Source of the DNA: Aspidapion aeneum
Taxonomy: Eukaryota > Arthropoda > Insecta > Coleoptera > Brentidae
Direction: 5' to 3'
DNA length: 64,000 bases
Assembly (NCBI GenBank): GCA_963576565.1
Contig: OY755042.1
Coordinates: 8,828,372 to 8,892,371, forward strand
The notes beneath the pieces were generated by a model, which saw nothing but the letters and a program-made list of their open reading frames with translations, was not told the DNA's origin and ran no database searches. This document shows, in pieces, positions 25,310 to 35,987 of the stretch. Made by a program: the position numbers and the translations under genes. Numbering within the stretch: the stretch's first letter is position 1; each line of letters starts with the position of its first letter.

Positions 25310-25870
25310 TTATTAACCACGATGAAATTAAATTATAGGACAATCTTTAATGGGGAAGAACAATTTAAAAAAAAATTATAATAATAATAAAAAAGAAATT
25401 TTTTGATAGCACTTGTCCCAATCCCAAATTAAAAAAAAAATAATAAAAAAAAATCCTTAGAATGTTTGTGAACTGTGTGAAGTGTGTCTTGGTTTTTTTA
25501 CATATAATTGTTTTTTAATTTTTAAAAAAGAAAGAGAGAAGATAGATAAAAGGGATAGATTGGGGGAAATAGGGAAAAAATACGAAATAAAATTGGGGAA
25601 AAAAGAAAAATGGAAACATTGTGTGAATGATACTAAAAAAAATCCTTTTATCCTTCCCAAAAAAACCCAGTATAAACAATTGAAATTAATAAAGATTAAG
25701 AACAAAACCTTAAGGACGCTTAAATTACCCAGAAGGATGCCCATAGAAAGAAGCAGGACAAGAACAAACCAGATTCCAAGTGGCACAGGCCAGACTCTCT
25801 TGGAATCTAACAAATAGTGCTGGCGAATTGTCTACAACAGACAAAGCGAGAAAAAACGAAGTCAAGTCAA
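25310..25870 (+). other. Probable 3' UTR of the non-LTR element
   Basis: A-rich sequence with poly-A-like runs (25365-25460) directly after the ORF2 stop. A 111-aa ORF here (25482-25817) is Lys-rich and overlaps a minus-strand ORF; neither shows a domain. Treated as untranslated tail. Confidence 0.4.
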
Positions 25871-26369
25871 GCTGTTCCTATTTTTTTTTAAATGGCTTGT
25901 TTGTTAAAGTAAAACTGTATGCTTTTATAAGTAGCGTAAAAATACAAGAGAAACTTGCAACAACAATACAAAACAAAAGCAAATTGTACCCTTATGACAT
26001 CTGTGTGTCTTTCAGGTGGGGACAATGCATACTGTCCATTCGTAAAATATTTAACGGCGCAAGCACAGCCTTCGTAAACTTACGAGCCACGAACCAGAAG
26101 AAACGGCAACACAGCACGGAGGGCGGTCATTTTCGTCTGGCCGTTTCCGCGCAGATAATGTTTTTTTTAAACTTTTAGTATATTTCAAATCGCGTTACCA
26201 AATACAACAACTGTTCTGGTTTTAGTGAGATGTGTGGTGAACTTAAAATTATATTACCTACTTAATAAAAGCTGTGTAAAAAAGACCTTTTGTACACCAG
26301 TAATAACTGAGGTTAGATGTTTGTTTTTATTTGGAATTTTTGGTGTTTTTTCTTTTTAAAATTTTAAAC

Positions 26370-26719
26370 ATGCCGCGAAAGTGTTGTGTACCCGGTTGCA
26401 AAAGTAATGATGTATCTATGATTAATGAAGAGGGTCACGAAATTTTAGCTTCCCAAAAGAAAATGACCTAAAAAATGCTTTGCTTCAGGCCATACACAGA
26501 GAAGATTATGTTGTGACTGCATCTTCAGTGGTTTGTTGGAAACATTTTAACATAAGTGACGTTGTTAGAACCGAGATAATTAGGGATAAAGAGGGAGTAC
26601 AAGAGGAGGTGCCACTAACATTCCCTAAGTTAAACAATGGGGCAATACCTCGGCTATTTGAATCTCAACCCGAGTATATGTCAAACCCCAAACCTCCAGT
26701 AAGAGAAAATCCTGACGAC
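26370..26719 (+). pseudogene. THAP-domain exon (C2CH zinc finger), frameshifted
   Basis: An ATG at 26370 starts MPRKCCVPGCKSN, the N-terminal Cys pair of a THAP DNA-binding domain. After one apparent T deletion around 26444 the frame continues with a FPKEN-like stretch, then SSVVCWKHF (the C-x2-H part of C2CH), then TFPKLNNGAIPRLF, resembling the conserved terminal proline block. The acidic tail ends near PPVRENPDD, where CAG/GTGGAA could be a splice donor. THAP domains occur in P-element-type transposases and in cellular regulators; which is represented here is unknown. An RTE fragment follows within 60 bp. Recognition of the domain is confident, gene identity is not. Confidence 0.8.
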
Positions 26720-26774
26720 AGGTGGAAAAAAATTGAAAAAAGGGGGGGTATGGAAATATATATAAATATATATT

Positions 26775-27570
26775 GCGTTTATAGACTTCGAAAAAGCTTT
26801 CGATAGCATTGAGCACTGGGCAGTAAAAGATCTTTACTTAATAGCCGAATAGATCACAGATATACAGACTTAATAGCCAATATATATAGTGAAGCAACAA
26901 CATCAATCAAAATCCACAGAGGAACCAAGCCAATCCTCATAGGAAGAGGTGTGAGGGGTGACACAATATTCCCTAAATTATTTAACAAGGCCCTAGAAGA
27001 TGTTTTTAAATGCTTAGATTGGGAAGAAATAGGCATCAAAGTAAACGGACAATTCTGAACCACCAAGATATGCTGATAATATCAATTTAAAAGAAAATAG
27101 AACAAGTAGAGGAATATATAGGACCTGGGACAAATTATTAAACTGAAAAAAGAAAAGCAAACAGCTGAAATCAAGAGACAAGTAAGATTGGCCTGGGCAG
27201 CATTCGGTAAATTAAGCTACATATTAAGAAATAAAAAATATCCTCAGTACCTCAAAACGGAAGTGTATAACCAATGTAGCCTTGCTGTACTTACCTATGA
27301 ATCCCAGACCTGGACACTTACAAAATTAAACATGGATAAGGTAACAAAAGCCCAAAGATCAATGGAAAGACAAATGTTACATGTAAAGCTAACAGATAGA
27401 AAAAGGAATGAATTGATAAGAAATAAAACAAAATTAAGGGATGTCAGAGCAGAAGTAGCAAAATTAAAATGGAAATTTGCCGGTCATATTATCAGACAGA
27501 AAGACGATTGATGGAACAAATGTATTGTAAACTGGAGAACTTGGCCAAAGATGGATTGACGAAGCCTAAA
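26775..27570 (+). pseudogene. RTE-type non-LTR retrotransposon fragment (RT palm to C-terminus)
   Basis: Begins with AFIDFEKAFDSIEHWAV (first RT aspartate motif). After several stops and frameshifts it reads GVRGDTIFPKLFNKALEDVF, then RYADNINL in place of a YADD motif. After a deletion, the 27188-27511 frame gives LAWAAFGKLSY, TYESQTWTLTK, AQRSMERQML and RAEVAKLKWKFAGHIIR, the standard C-terminus of RTE/BovB-like elements. Multiple disruptions make it non-functional. Confidence 0.85.
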
Positions 27571-27949
27571 TAGAATAGATGGATAGAAAAAAGGGTAAGT
27601 TCATTTAAAGTTGAAATTAACATGTTACCACTTAAACTAGATTCCTGGTTCTGTAAAGTAAGCAGTCAGACATAAGAAACTATATTTATTTCCAAATGTT
27701 TTGTTTGTTTGAAAAATTAAATGTAACATGCCTAAACACAGTTTATTAGTTTTTACAAAAAAAAAATACAAAATCGCCAAACTACAATCAAATCAAATAG
27801 CAGATGTTTATATCTCCCCATGTATATATCGGCCCACCAGCCGGCCAATTTGCGATGTTGCCTTTTCTGGTTCGTGGCTTGTTAGTTTACGAAGGCTGCG
27901 GCGCAAGGCGTTTAACTCACTACATCCTGAGTATCTATTCTGGGTCTTG

Positions 27950-28245
27950 AACAATGTGACCATCAACATCACACGCTTTGACCAACAGCAAACTCTTTGC
28001 GGTCGCGTGTTGTGCGAAATAACTTGTCTCGGCCAATGGCATAGTCGCCCGCTCTTCAGAGTTAGTGAATTTTACGCGTTTGAAGTGAAATCTGTTTTCC
28101 TGCCCCGGTACCAACTGAACGATCCTCGGTCGGATCGTAGGAGAATCTTGCACAATGGAGATCTTTTCGCATAGCACGTAACGGCTCGAAGCTAATTTAA
28201 AGTTTGCTATTGGTCAAAGCGTGTGATGTGGATGGTTACATCGGA
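27950..28245. mobile_element. MITE with ~45-bp TIRs, copy 1
   Basis: AATGTGACCATC, CATCACACGCTTTGACCAA at the left and inverted TTGGTCAAAGCGTGTGATG, GGATGGTTACATCG at the right. About 295 bp; the interior contains TTTACGCGTTTGAAGTGAAA. Related to the inverse-oriented copy at 38068-38370. ORFs on both strands are repeat by-products. Confidence 0.8.
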
Positions 28246-28257
28246 TGGAATATCAGG

Positions 28258-28860
28258 TGAACCATGTGACAAAAATGTTTTTTTATATGACCCCTAGGTA
28301 TATACGAACGTCGCTAGAGAGTTTGTCATTAACCAAACCTCACTGCCTTATATATCCGTAAACAGGGAATTTTAGTTTCTACAATAAAGTTTAGAACAGA
28401 TTTTTTTCAATTGGGCTTCGTTTCTGAGGAAATTGGATAAAACCTGTAAAAAAAATAATTTGTTTGGTGATTTATAAAAACTGATTTTATTACGGACGCC
28501 TGTGAAGTTTTATTTAAAGCTAGAGCATACTTTGTGATACAGCAATTAAAAAAAAAATATTGTCTATAATCGACCATGGAACATGATTTTTGATAAAAGG
28601 CTTGGTTTTTAAGATAATCGGGTAAAACTTGTGACAAACATTAGGTTTTTATTTTTTTTTACATTTTCTCAATAAACGCACGCCGCTGGAAAGTTTGGTA
28701 TTAGTCTGACTGCAGTAACTTATACATTATTAAAAAGATAATTTTATTTTCTGAAATAAAGTGTAAAACAATTTTTCACAAAAGTCTTAGATTTTGAGAA
28801 AATTGGACAAAATTTGTAAAAAAATTTTAGTACATACAGCCCAAACATAAATGAAGTATA
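28258..28860 (+). repeat. ~190-bp modular tandem repeat, second locus
   Basis: GAACGTCGCTAGAGAG, GACGCCTGTGAAG and GCACGCCGCTGGAAAG recur at 28304, 28494 and 28676, as in 23866-24600. Confidence 0.7.
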
Positions 28861-29304
28861 ATTTAGCGTTTCAAATACCAGACCCAATATCCGCACGGAT
28901 TTAGAGGTGCATTAAAAACATTTTTTAAAAAATTCGGTACTCTTATTCCTTTTCAATAGATTTCTTTATATGAATCAGCCACGTTAATTATATTTTGCAA
29001 TGACGTAGCTGGAGGCGTGTCTTGTTCTGTAATAATTTATATTTAGTAAAATCGCTCCGCGGTACGGTAATAATGCATAAAAATAATTAATCGGTTCTGT
29101 TCGCGCAGTGAGTACTGGTATATGGCGTTTATTAGGGAATTCGCAATTTGAGAACACAGAGAACACAGTGAACACCTCAAACATCACCAACTTTTGCTTA
29201 CGAATGTTTATTGCATTCGGGCAGAGCGCGCGGCGCGTTTGGTTTGCTAGGAGTGGTTTGTTGCAAATGAATACCCACCTTAACACCCGCACACAAAACA
29301 AAAA
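28861..29304. other. No supported gene
   Basis: Overlapping plus and minus ORFs at 28984-29323 have no recognised domain. Unique sequence ends where the satellite begins. Confidence 0.4.
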
Positions 29305-32300
29305 AGGTGATTTCGACATTTGACAAGACCACCTAACTATATAAACACATTTAAGGTTATTAGTTCTCTTCGTTTAAATGCAAGAATTAAGCAGAGAGCG
29401 TTTATAAAGAAACGTTTGCATCATTCAAAAAAACTTTGAACTCCAATTTTTACCTAAGTCCAACCAATACTACTACTACTACTAGTTTAACGAGCGACTG
29501 AAACTAAAACCTAAAAAAAATATTTTTGATAGTCTACAAATTTCAAAAATTTTAAAATAATTAAGCCTAAAAGCTTTTTTTACCTGAAATATTCCAATTC
29601 AAAAGAAAAAAGGTGATCTCTACATTTGACAAGACAACCTAACTATATAAACTCATTTGAGCGGTCGACCTTTCTGTTATTAGTTCTCTTTATTTAAATG
29701 CAAGAATGAAACAGAGAGCGTTTAAGCAAGAAACGTCAAAAAATCATGCAGTTTCATTGTTCTATGCTCCGGAGCAGGATTATAACCGGTTGAAAATGCA
29801 TGATTTGTTTGACGTTTCTTGGTTTAACGCTCTCTCTTTAATTTTCGCATTTAGACGAAGAGGACTAATAACCGAACGGTCGACCGCTCAAATTTGTTTT
29901 GTCTTTCAGTGAACCGAATCCAAAACTGGATCACAATATTATAATTTTACATGGTGAAGATAGGAAAAATGGTAGGTTTTCAAAGCCAGCAAATAAATTA
30001 TTTACATTATATTAGATTATACGACATTAAAAGACTAACGCTCATTTTAAAAATTCGAAACTATTTGATCACTGCGCAGAACTTTTTAATAAGGAAACGT
30101 TTGCATCATTCAAAAAAACTTTAAACTCCAATTTTTACCTAAGTTCAACCAATACTACTACTAGTTTAACGAGCGACTAAAACTAAAACTTAAAAAATTT
30201 TTTTGATAGTCTACAAATTTCAAAAATTTAAAAATAATTAAGCCTAAAAGCTTTTTTTTACATGAAATATTCCAATTTAAAAAAAAAAAGGTGATCTCTA
30301 CATTTGACTAGACAACCTAACTATATAAACTCATTTGAGCGGTCGACCTTTCCGTTATTAGTTCTCTTTATTAAATGCAAGAATTAAACAGAGAGCGTTT
30401 AACCAAGAAACGTGAAAAAATCATGCAGTTTCATTGTTCTATGCTCCGGAGCAGGATTATCATGATTGAAAATGCATGATTTGTTTGACGTTTCTTGGTT
30501 TAACGCTCTCTCTTTAATTTTCGCATTTAGACGAAGAGGACTAATAACCGAAAGGTCGACCGCTTAAATTTGTTTTGTCTTTCAGTGAACCGAATCAAAA
30601 ACTTGATCACAATATTATAATTTTGCATGGTGAAGGTAGGAAAAATGGTAGATTTTCAAAGCCAGCAAATAAATTATTTACATTAGATTAGATTATACGA
30701 CATTTAAAGACTAAGGATAATTTTAAAAAATCGAAACTATTTGACCACTGCGCAGAACTTTTTATAAAGAAACGTTTGCATCATTCAAAAAAACTTTGAA
30801 CTCCAATTTTTACCTAAGTCCAACCAATACTACTACTACTACTACTAGTTTAACGAGCGACTGAAACTAAAACCTAAAAAAAATATTTTTGATAGTCTAC
30901 AAATTTCAAAAATTTAAAAATAATTAAGCCTAAAAGCTTTTTTTTACCTGAAATGTTCCAATTCAAAAGAAAAAAGGTGATCTCTACATTTGACAAGACA
31001 ACCTATCTATATAAACTCATTTGAGCGGTCGACCCTTCCGTTATTAGTTCTCTTTATTTAAATGCAAGAATTAAACAGAGAGCGTTTAACCAAGAAACGT
31101 CAAAAAATCATGCAGTTTCATTGTTCTCTGCTCCGGAGCAGGATTATAACTGGTTGAAAATGCATGATTTGTTTGACGTTTCTTGGTTTAACGCTCTCTC
31201 TTTAATTTTCGCATTTAGACGAAGAGGACTAATAACCGAACGGTCGACCGCTCAAATTTGTTTTGTCTTTCAGTGAACCGAATCCAAAACTGGATCACAA
31301 TATTATAATTTTACATGGTGAAGATAGGAAAAATGGTAGGTTTTCAAAGCCAGCAAATAAATTATTTACATTATATTAGATTATACGACATTAAAAGACT
31401 AACGCTCATTTTAAAAATTCGAAACTATTTGATCACTGCGCAGAACTTTTTAATAAGGAAACGTTTGCATCATTCAAAAAAACTTTAAACTCCAATTTTT
31501 ACCTAAGTCCAACCAATACTACTACTAGTTTAACGAGCGACTAAAACTAAAACTTTAAAAAAAAATTTTGATAGTCTACAAATTTCAAAAATTTAAAAAT
31601 AATTAAGCCTAAAAGCTTTTTTTTACATGAAATATTCCAATTAAAAAAAAAGGTGATCTCTACATTTGACAAGACAACCTAACTATATAAACTCATTTGA
31701 GCGGTCGACCTTTCCGTTATTAGTTCTCTTTTTTTAAATGCAAGAATGAAACAGAGAGCGTTTAACCAAGAAACGTCAAAAAATTATGCAGTTTCATTGT
31801 TCTATGCTCCGGAGCCGGATTATAACCGGTTGAAAATGCATGATTTGTTTGACGTTTCTTGGTTTAACGCTCTCTCTTTAAATTTCGCATTTAGACGAAG
31901 AGGACTAATAACCGAACGGTCGACCGCTCAAATTTGTTTTGTCTTTCAGTGAACCGAATCCAAAACTGGATCACAATATTATAATTTTACATGGTGAAGG
32001 AAAAAAGTACATTTTCAAAGCCAGCAAATAAATTATTTACATTAGCTTAGACTATACGACATTAAAAGACTAACGCTCATTTTAAAAATTCGAGACTATT
32101 TGACCACTGCGCAGAACTTTTTAATAAGGAAACGTTTGCATCATTCAAAAAAACTTTAAACTCCTATTTTTACCTAAGTCCAACCAATACTACTACTAGT
32201 TTAACGAGCGACTAAAACTAAAACATAAAAAAAAATTTTGATAGTCTACAAATTTCAAAAATTTCAAAATAATTAAGCCTAAAAGCTTTTTTTTACCTGA

Positions 32301-34690
32301 AATATTCCAATTCAAAAGAAAAAAGGTGATCTCTACATTTGACAAGACAACCTAACTATATAAACTCATTTGAGCGGTCGACCTTTCCGTTATTAGTTCT
32401 CTTTATTTAAATGCAAAAATTAAACAGAGAGCGAACCGAACCAAAAACGTCAAAAAATCATGCAGTTTTATTGTTCTATGCTCCGGAGCAGGATTATAAC
32501 CGGTTGAAACTGCATGATTTGTTTGACGTTTCTTGGTTTAACGCTATCTCTTTAATTTTCGCATTTAGACCAAGAGGACTAATAACTGAAAGGTCGACCG
32601 CTTAAATTTGTTTTGTCTTTCAGTGAACCGAATCAAAAACTTGATCACAATATAATCATTTTGCATGGTGAAGGTAGGAAAAATGGTAGATTTTCAAAGC
32701 CAGCCGATAAATTATTTACATTAGATTAGACAAGGCCAACACAAAAATAGAGGCCACGACCCTGAAAAAATCAGCTGTTCTCCGGGGGCTGAATTTTACA
32801 TTGGGTCTTATGGGAGGTCAGACGTTTTTTTATGATATTTTCAAAATGGCACTACAGATTTCCGCAAAATTTCAGTGAAATATTCTCAGACACCATCCCG
32901 ATATTCCACCAAACTTTTGTAAGGAAGCAACATGATTAAAAGGTTAAAATCTTCAAGATTTAGCATTTCTTATTTTGAATTCAAATTACCCGCCATGTAC
33001 CACATGCCAACTGTTATATTTGACATGTATTTGACTTTGTCATCTGTGATTGTCACATTCGCTTTTGCTTTAAACTTAATTTTTGTGTGAGCAAATGAAG
33101 CAGCTCTGAAAAATTAAGGATTACTATAGATTTAAAAAAAATTGTTCTAAAAGAATATACTAAAAACAATCACAAAACCGGCTTTATTTAAAAAAAAATA
33201 TATTCATGAACCGTCATTCCAACTTCAATATTTTAATGACAATCAGCTGTGTCGTAACGTGACCATCAAAAAAAAATCAGCCCGGATGTGACGTCAACAA
33301 AGTGGAGGATCGTGGCCCGTCCGTTTTGATAGCTCTGCGTGAACGCGAAAAATCTGTAGAAATCCGTAGGTTCAAACAGGGCTATCAAAATGGACGGGCC
33401 ACGATCCTCCACTTTGTTGACGTCACATCCGGGGCTGATTTTTTTTTGATGGTCACGTTACGACACAGCTGATTGTCTTTAAAATTTTGAAGTTGGAATG
33501 ACGGTTCATGGATATTTGATTTTTTGTTAAATAAAGCCGTTTTTGAGATTGTTTTTACTTTATTCTGGCAGAACAATTTTATTAAATGTATAGTAAGCCC
33601 TAATTTTTCATAGCCGCTTCATAAGCTCACACAAAAATTAAGTTTAAAGGAGAAGCGAATGTGACAATCACATATGACAAAGTCAAATACATCTCAAATA
33701 TAACAGTTCGCATGTGGTACATGGCGGGTAATTTGAATTCAAAATAAGGAATGCTAAATCATGAAGATTTTAACCTTTTAATCATGTTGCTTCCTTACAA
33801 ACCTTTGGTGGAATATCGGGATGGTGTCTACGAATATTTCACTGAAATTTTGCGGAAATCTGTAGTGCCATTTTGAAAATATCGTAAAAAAACGTCTGAC
33901 CTCCCATAAGACCCAATGTAAAATTCAGCCCCGGGAGAACAGCTGATTTTTTCAGGGTCGTGGCCTCTATTTTTGTGTTGGCCTTGGATTAGATTAAACG
34001 ACATTAAAAGACTAACGCTCATTTTAAAAATTCGAAACTATTTGATCACTGCGCAGAACTTTTTAATAAGGAAACGTTTGCATCATTCAAAAAAACTTTA
34101 AACTCCAATTTTTACCTAAGTCCTACCAATACTACTACTAGTTTAACGAGCGACTAAAACTAAAACTTAAAAAAAAAATTTTGATAGTTCACAAATTTCA
34201 AAAATTTAAAAATAATTAAGCCTAAAAGCTTTTTTTTACATGAAATATTCCAATTCAAAAGAAAAAAGGTGATCTCTACATTTGACAAGACAACCTAACT
34301 ATATAAACTCATTTGAGCGGTCGACCTTTCCGTTATTAGTTCTCTTTTTTTAAATGCAAGAATTAAACAGAGAGCGTTTAACCAAGAAACGTCAAAAAAT
34401 CATGCAGTTTCATTGTTCTATGCTCCGGAGCAGGATTATCATGATTGAAAATGCATGATTTGTTTGACGTTTCTTGGTTTAACGCTCTCTCTTTAATTTT
34501 CGCATTTAGACGAAGAGGACTAATAACCGAACGGTCGACCGCTTAAATTTGTTTTGTCTTTCAGTGAAACGAATCAAAAACTTGATGAAAAATGGTAGAT
34601 TTTCAAAGTCAACAAGTAAATTATTTACATTAGATTAGATTATACGACATTAAACGATTAACGCTCATAATTAATTCGAAACAATTGCTT
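29305..34690 (+). repeat. ~680-bp tandem array, each unit with a long hairpin
   Basis: Landmarks (GGAAACGTTTGCATCATTC; GAGCGGTCGACC) repeat at ~680-bp spacing. Hairpin starts are ~29658, 30340, 31020, 31698, 32370 and 34316, the last gap including a 1.26-kb insertion. In each unit ~110-bp arms (GAGCGGTCGACC...TTTAACCAAGAAACGTC) are inverted around a CTCCGGAGC centre. The first unit has only half a hairpin. A (TAC)n run varies between units. ORFs of 62-68 aa at the hairpins are by-products. Confidence 0.92.
32731..33986. mobile_element. 1,256-bp fold-back element inserted in the satellite
   Basis: Arms 32731-33338 and 33377-33986 are near-identical inverted copies around a ~38-bp loop; ends CAAGGCCAACAC / GTGTTGGCCTTG. 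It is flanked by GATTAGA on both sides (32724-32730, 33987-33993), one copy of which is present in uninterrupted satellite units. Non-coding; superfamily unknown. Confidence 0.93.
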
Positions 34691-35440
34691 GAGTTGGAAA
34701 CTAAAACTACTTTCTTTTTGTTTCAGGTGAGATTTAGACAAAATTCATCTTTATTTTTGCAGCTTCTGCCCTACAATTTGAAAGTGAGTAAGTACCTAAT
34801 TACCTTTTTTTGACTGATATTGACTCAAATAGTTTTCGTATTTTTGTTTATTAGGTAGTAGAATTAAGTCTGACGAAAAATGTATATGTACTCTATTGTA
34901 TAAATAAACTAACTAACAAACTGACTAACTATGGCACAAAATAAAACATTCATTCCATGTCCAATTTTTCGCAATTTAAAATCTTTCCATATTTAAATTT
35001 TAGGCATTTAATACCGCTTGTCACACTTGATACACAGAAAAATATGTTATCGTCAAACAGTTTTTTAAATTTATCATTGTTATTTATTCTATTTACTAAT
35101 TTTTATTTTTTTTTATTTGTCAAACACACTGTGTTTTTTTTAATTACAATCTAGTCAGTAAGACTAATTAGCAATTTTGTTTTAACTTAATTTACTAGAA
35201 AAGTCAGATTTAAACTTAGGGTTCACTCAACAGTTCTCCCCGCTTTGTTTAGTCTGTAACTCACAATTGTGTTGTGTTTATAGCATTATTTTGTTTTATG
35301 TATAATTCACTTAGTTTACTAGCTCAAACAGCTTCACTCTTTTCAGTCTTCGAACTAGCATAGTATTGTCTAGAGATGTAATTTTTCTTAGTGGGTTTTT
35401 ATTTATATAATTCCCTCCATAATCGTCGCCCTTAGCTCCT
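34691..35440. other. Anonymous sequence with microexon-like motif
   Basis: No gene recognised. Near 34764-34800 a TTTTTGCAG precedes 21 nt (CTTCTGCCCTACAATTTGAA...) and then GTGAGTAAG, resembling a microexon; no flanking exon seen. Confidence 0.3.
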
Positions 35441-35446
35441 CAAAGC

Positions 35447-35499
35447 TAGAGGCCCTCGATATTTTACCAAACAATTGTCAAATGTATCGAGGGCCTCTA
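35447..35499. repeat. 15-bp-stem hairpin (TAGAGGCCCTCGATA)
   Basis: Perfect inverted 15-mers separated by 23 bp; likely the core of a small MITE. Confidence 0.8.
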
Positions 35500-35607
35500 C
35501 TCGAAGCCTAAGCTCCATCCTATCTAAACTGCGACTTATAAATTTAAGTTGCTGTCAAAAATAGAGTCTCTAGTAGATATATGAAATAAAAACTTATTTT
35601 AAGCTAG

Positions 35608-35799
35608 ATGGAGCATCTCGGGTACATCTTCATTACCCACTTGCAGAAAATAGCGCGTGAGGTTTGGGATGGGATTAAAAGAGGATTAAAAAAACACGCT
35701 TCTCCAGAAAAACATCAAGTGTTCAAGTGCCTGGATCGTAGTAGGGGAAATAGAGCTTTAGAGTTACTAATTCTAAATAAAATAAAGGAAGTCAAATAA
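35608..35799 (+). CDS. Small hypothetical ORF (63 aa)
   Basis: ATG-started frame MEHLGYIFITHLQKIAREVW... to TAA with balanced, charged composition unlike the surrounding AT-derived ORFs (GLKKHASPEKHQVFKCLDRS, RGNRALELLILNKIKE). No family recognised; could be a fragment of a transposon ORF or an exon. Confidence 0.2.
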   Translation: MEHLGYIFITHLQKIAREVWDGIKRGLKKHASPEKHQVFKCLDRSRGNRALELLILNKIKEVK

Positions 35800-35987
35800 A
35801 TTTTCAAGGATTCTAACTAAAAAATTACTAATATATTTTTACCTGCGCAGCAATGCCTGGAGAATGTTGTATTGTTTCCGATGAAAAAAAAATTAGATAA
35901 CGCCAAAAAAAATTTATTTGAGTGCATTTGGATCTTTGTTTTTTTTGTTTTTTTTTACGGTTATTTGCACTCGCAAGGAGATCCCTA

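Larger units (their letters stand above)
26052..27918. mobile_element. Candidate THAP-containing element bounded by inverted repeats
   Basis: A ~65-bp segment (26052-26115: CAGCCTTCGTAAAC, GAGCCACGAACCAGAA) is inverted at 27851-27918. The THAP exon and the RTE fragment lie between. P-like transposons encode THAP domains, so a degraded THAP transposon with an RTE insertion is possible. The rest of a transposase was not found, so this is inference. Confidence 0.4.

Noticed and set aside
27935..28177. ORF pair similar to 38148-38387, suggesting a conserved protein
   Set aside because: Similarity is explained by both lying in inverted copies of one MITE; the non-repeat parts differ.
29706..32605. 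Repeated 64-68-aa ORFs (MKQRAF...)
   Set aside because: They coincide with the hairpin arms of the tandem unit and differ by frame breaks between units.
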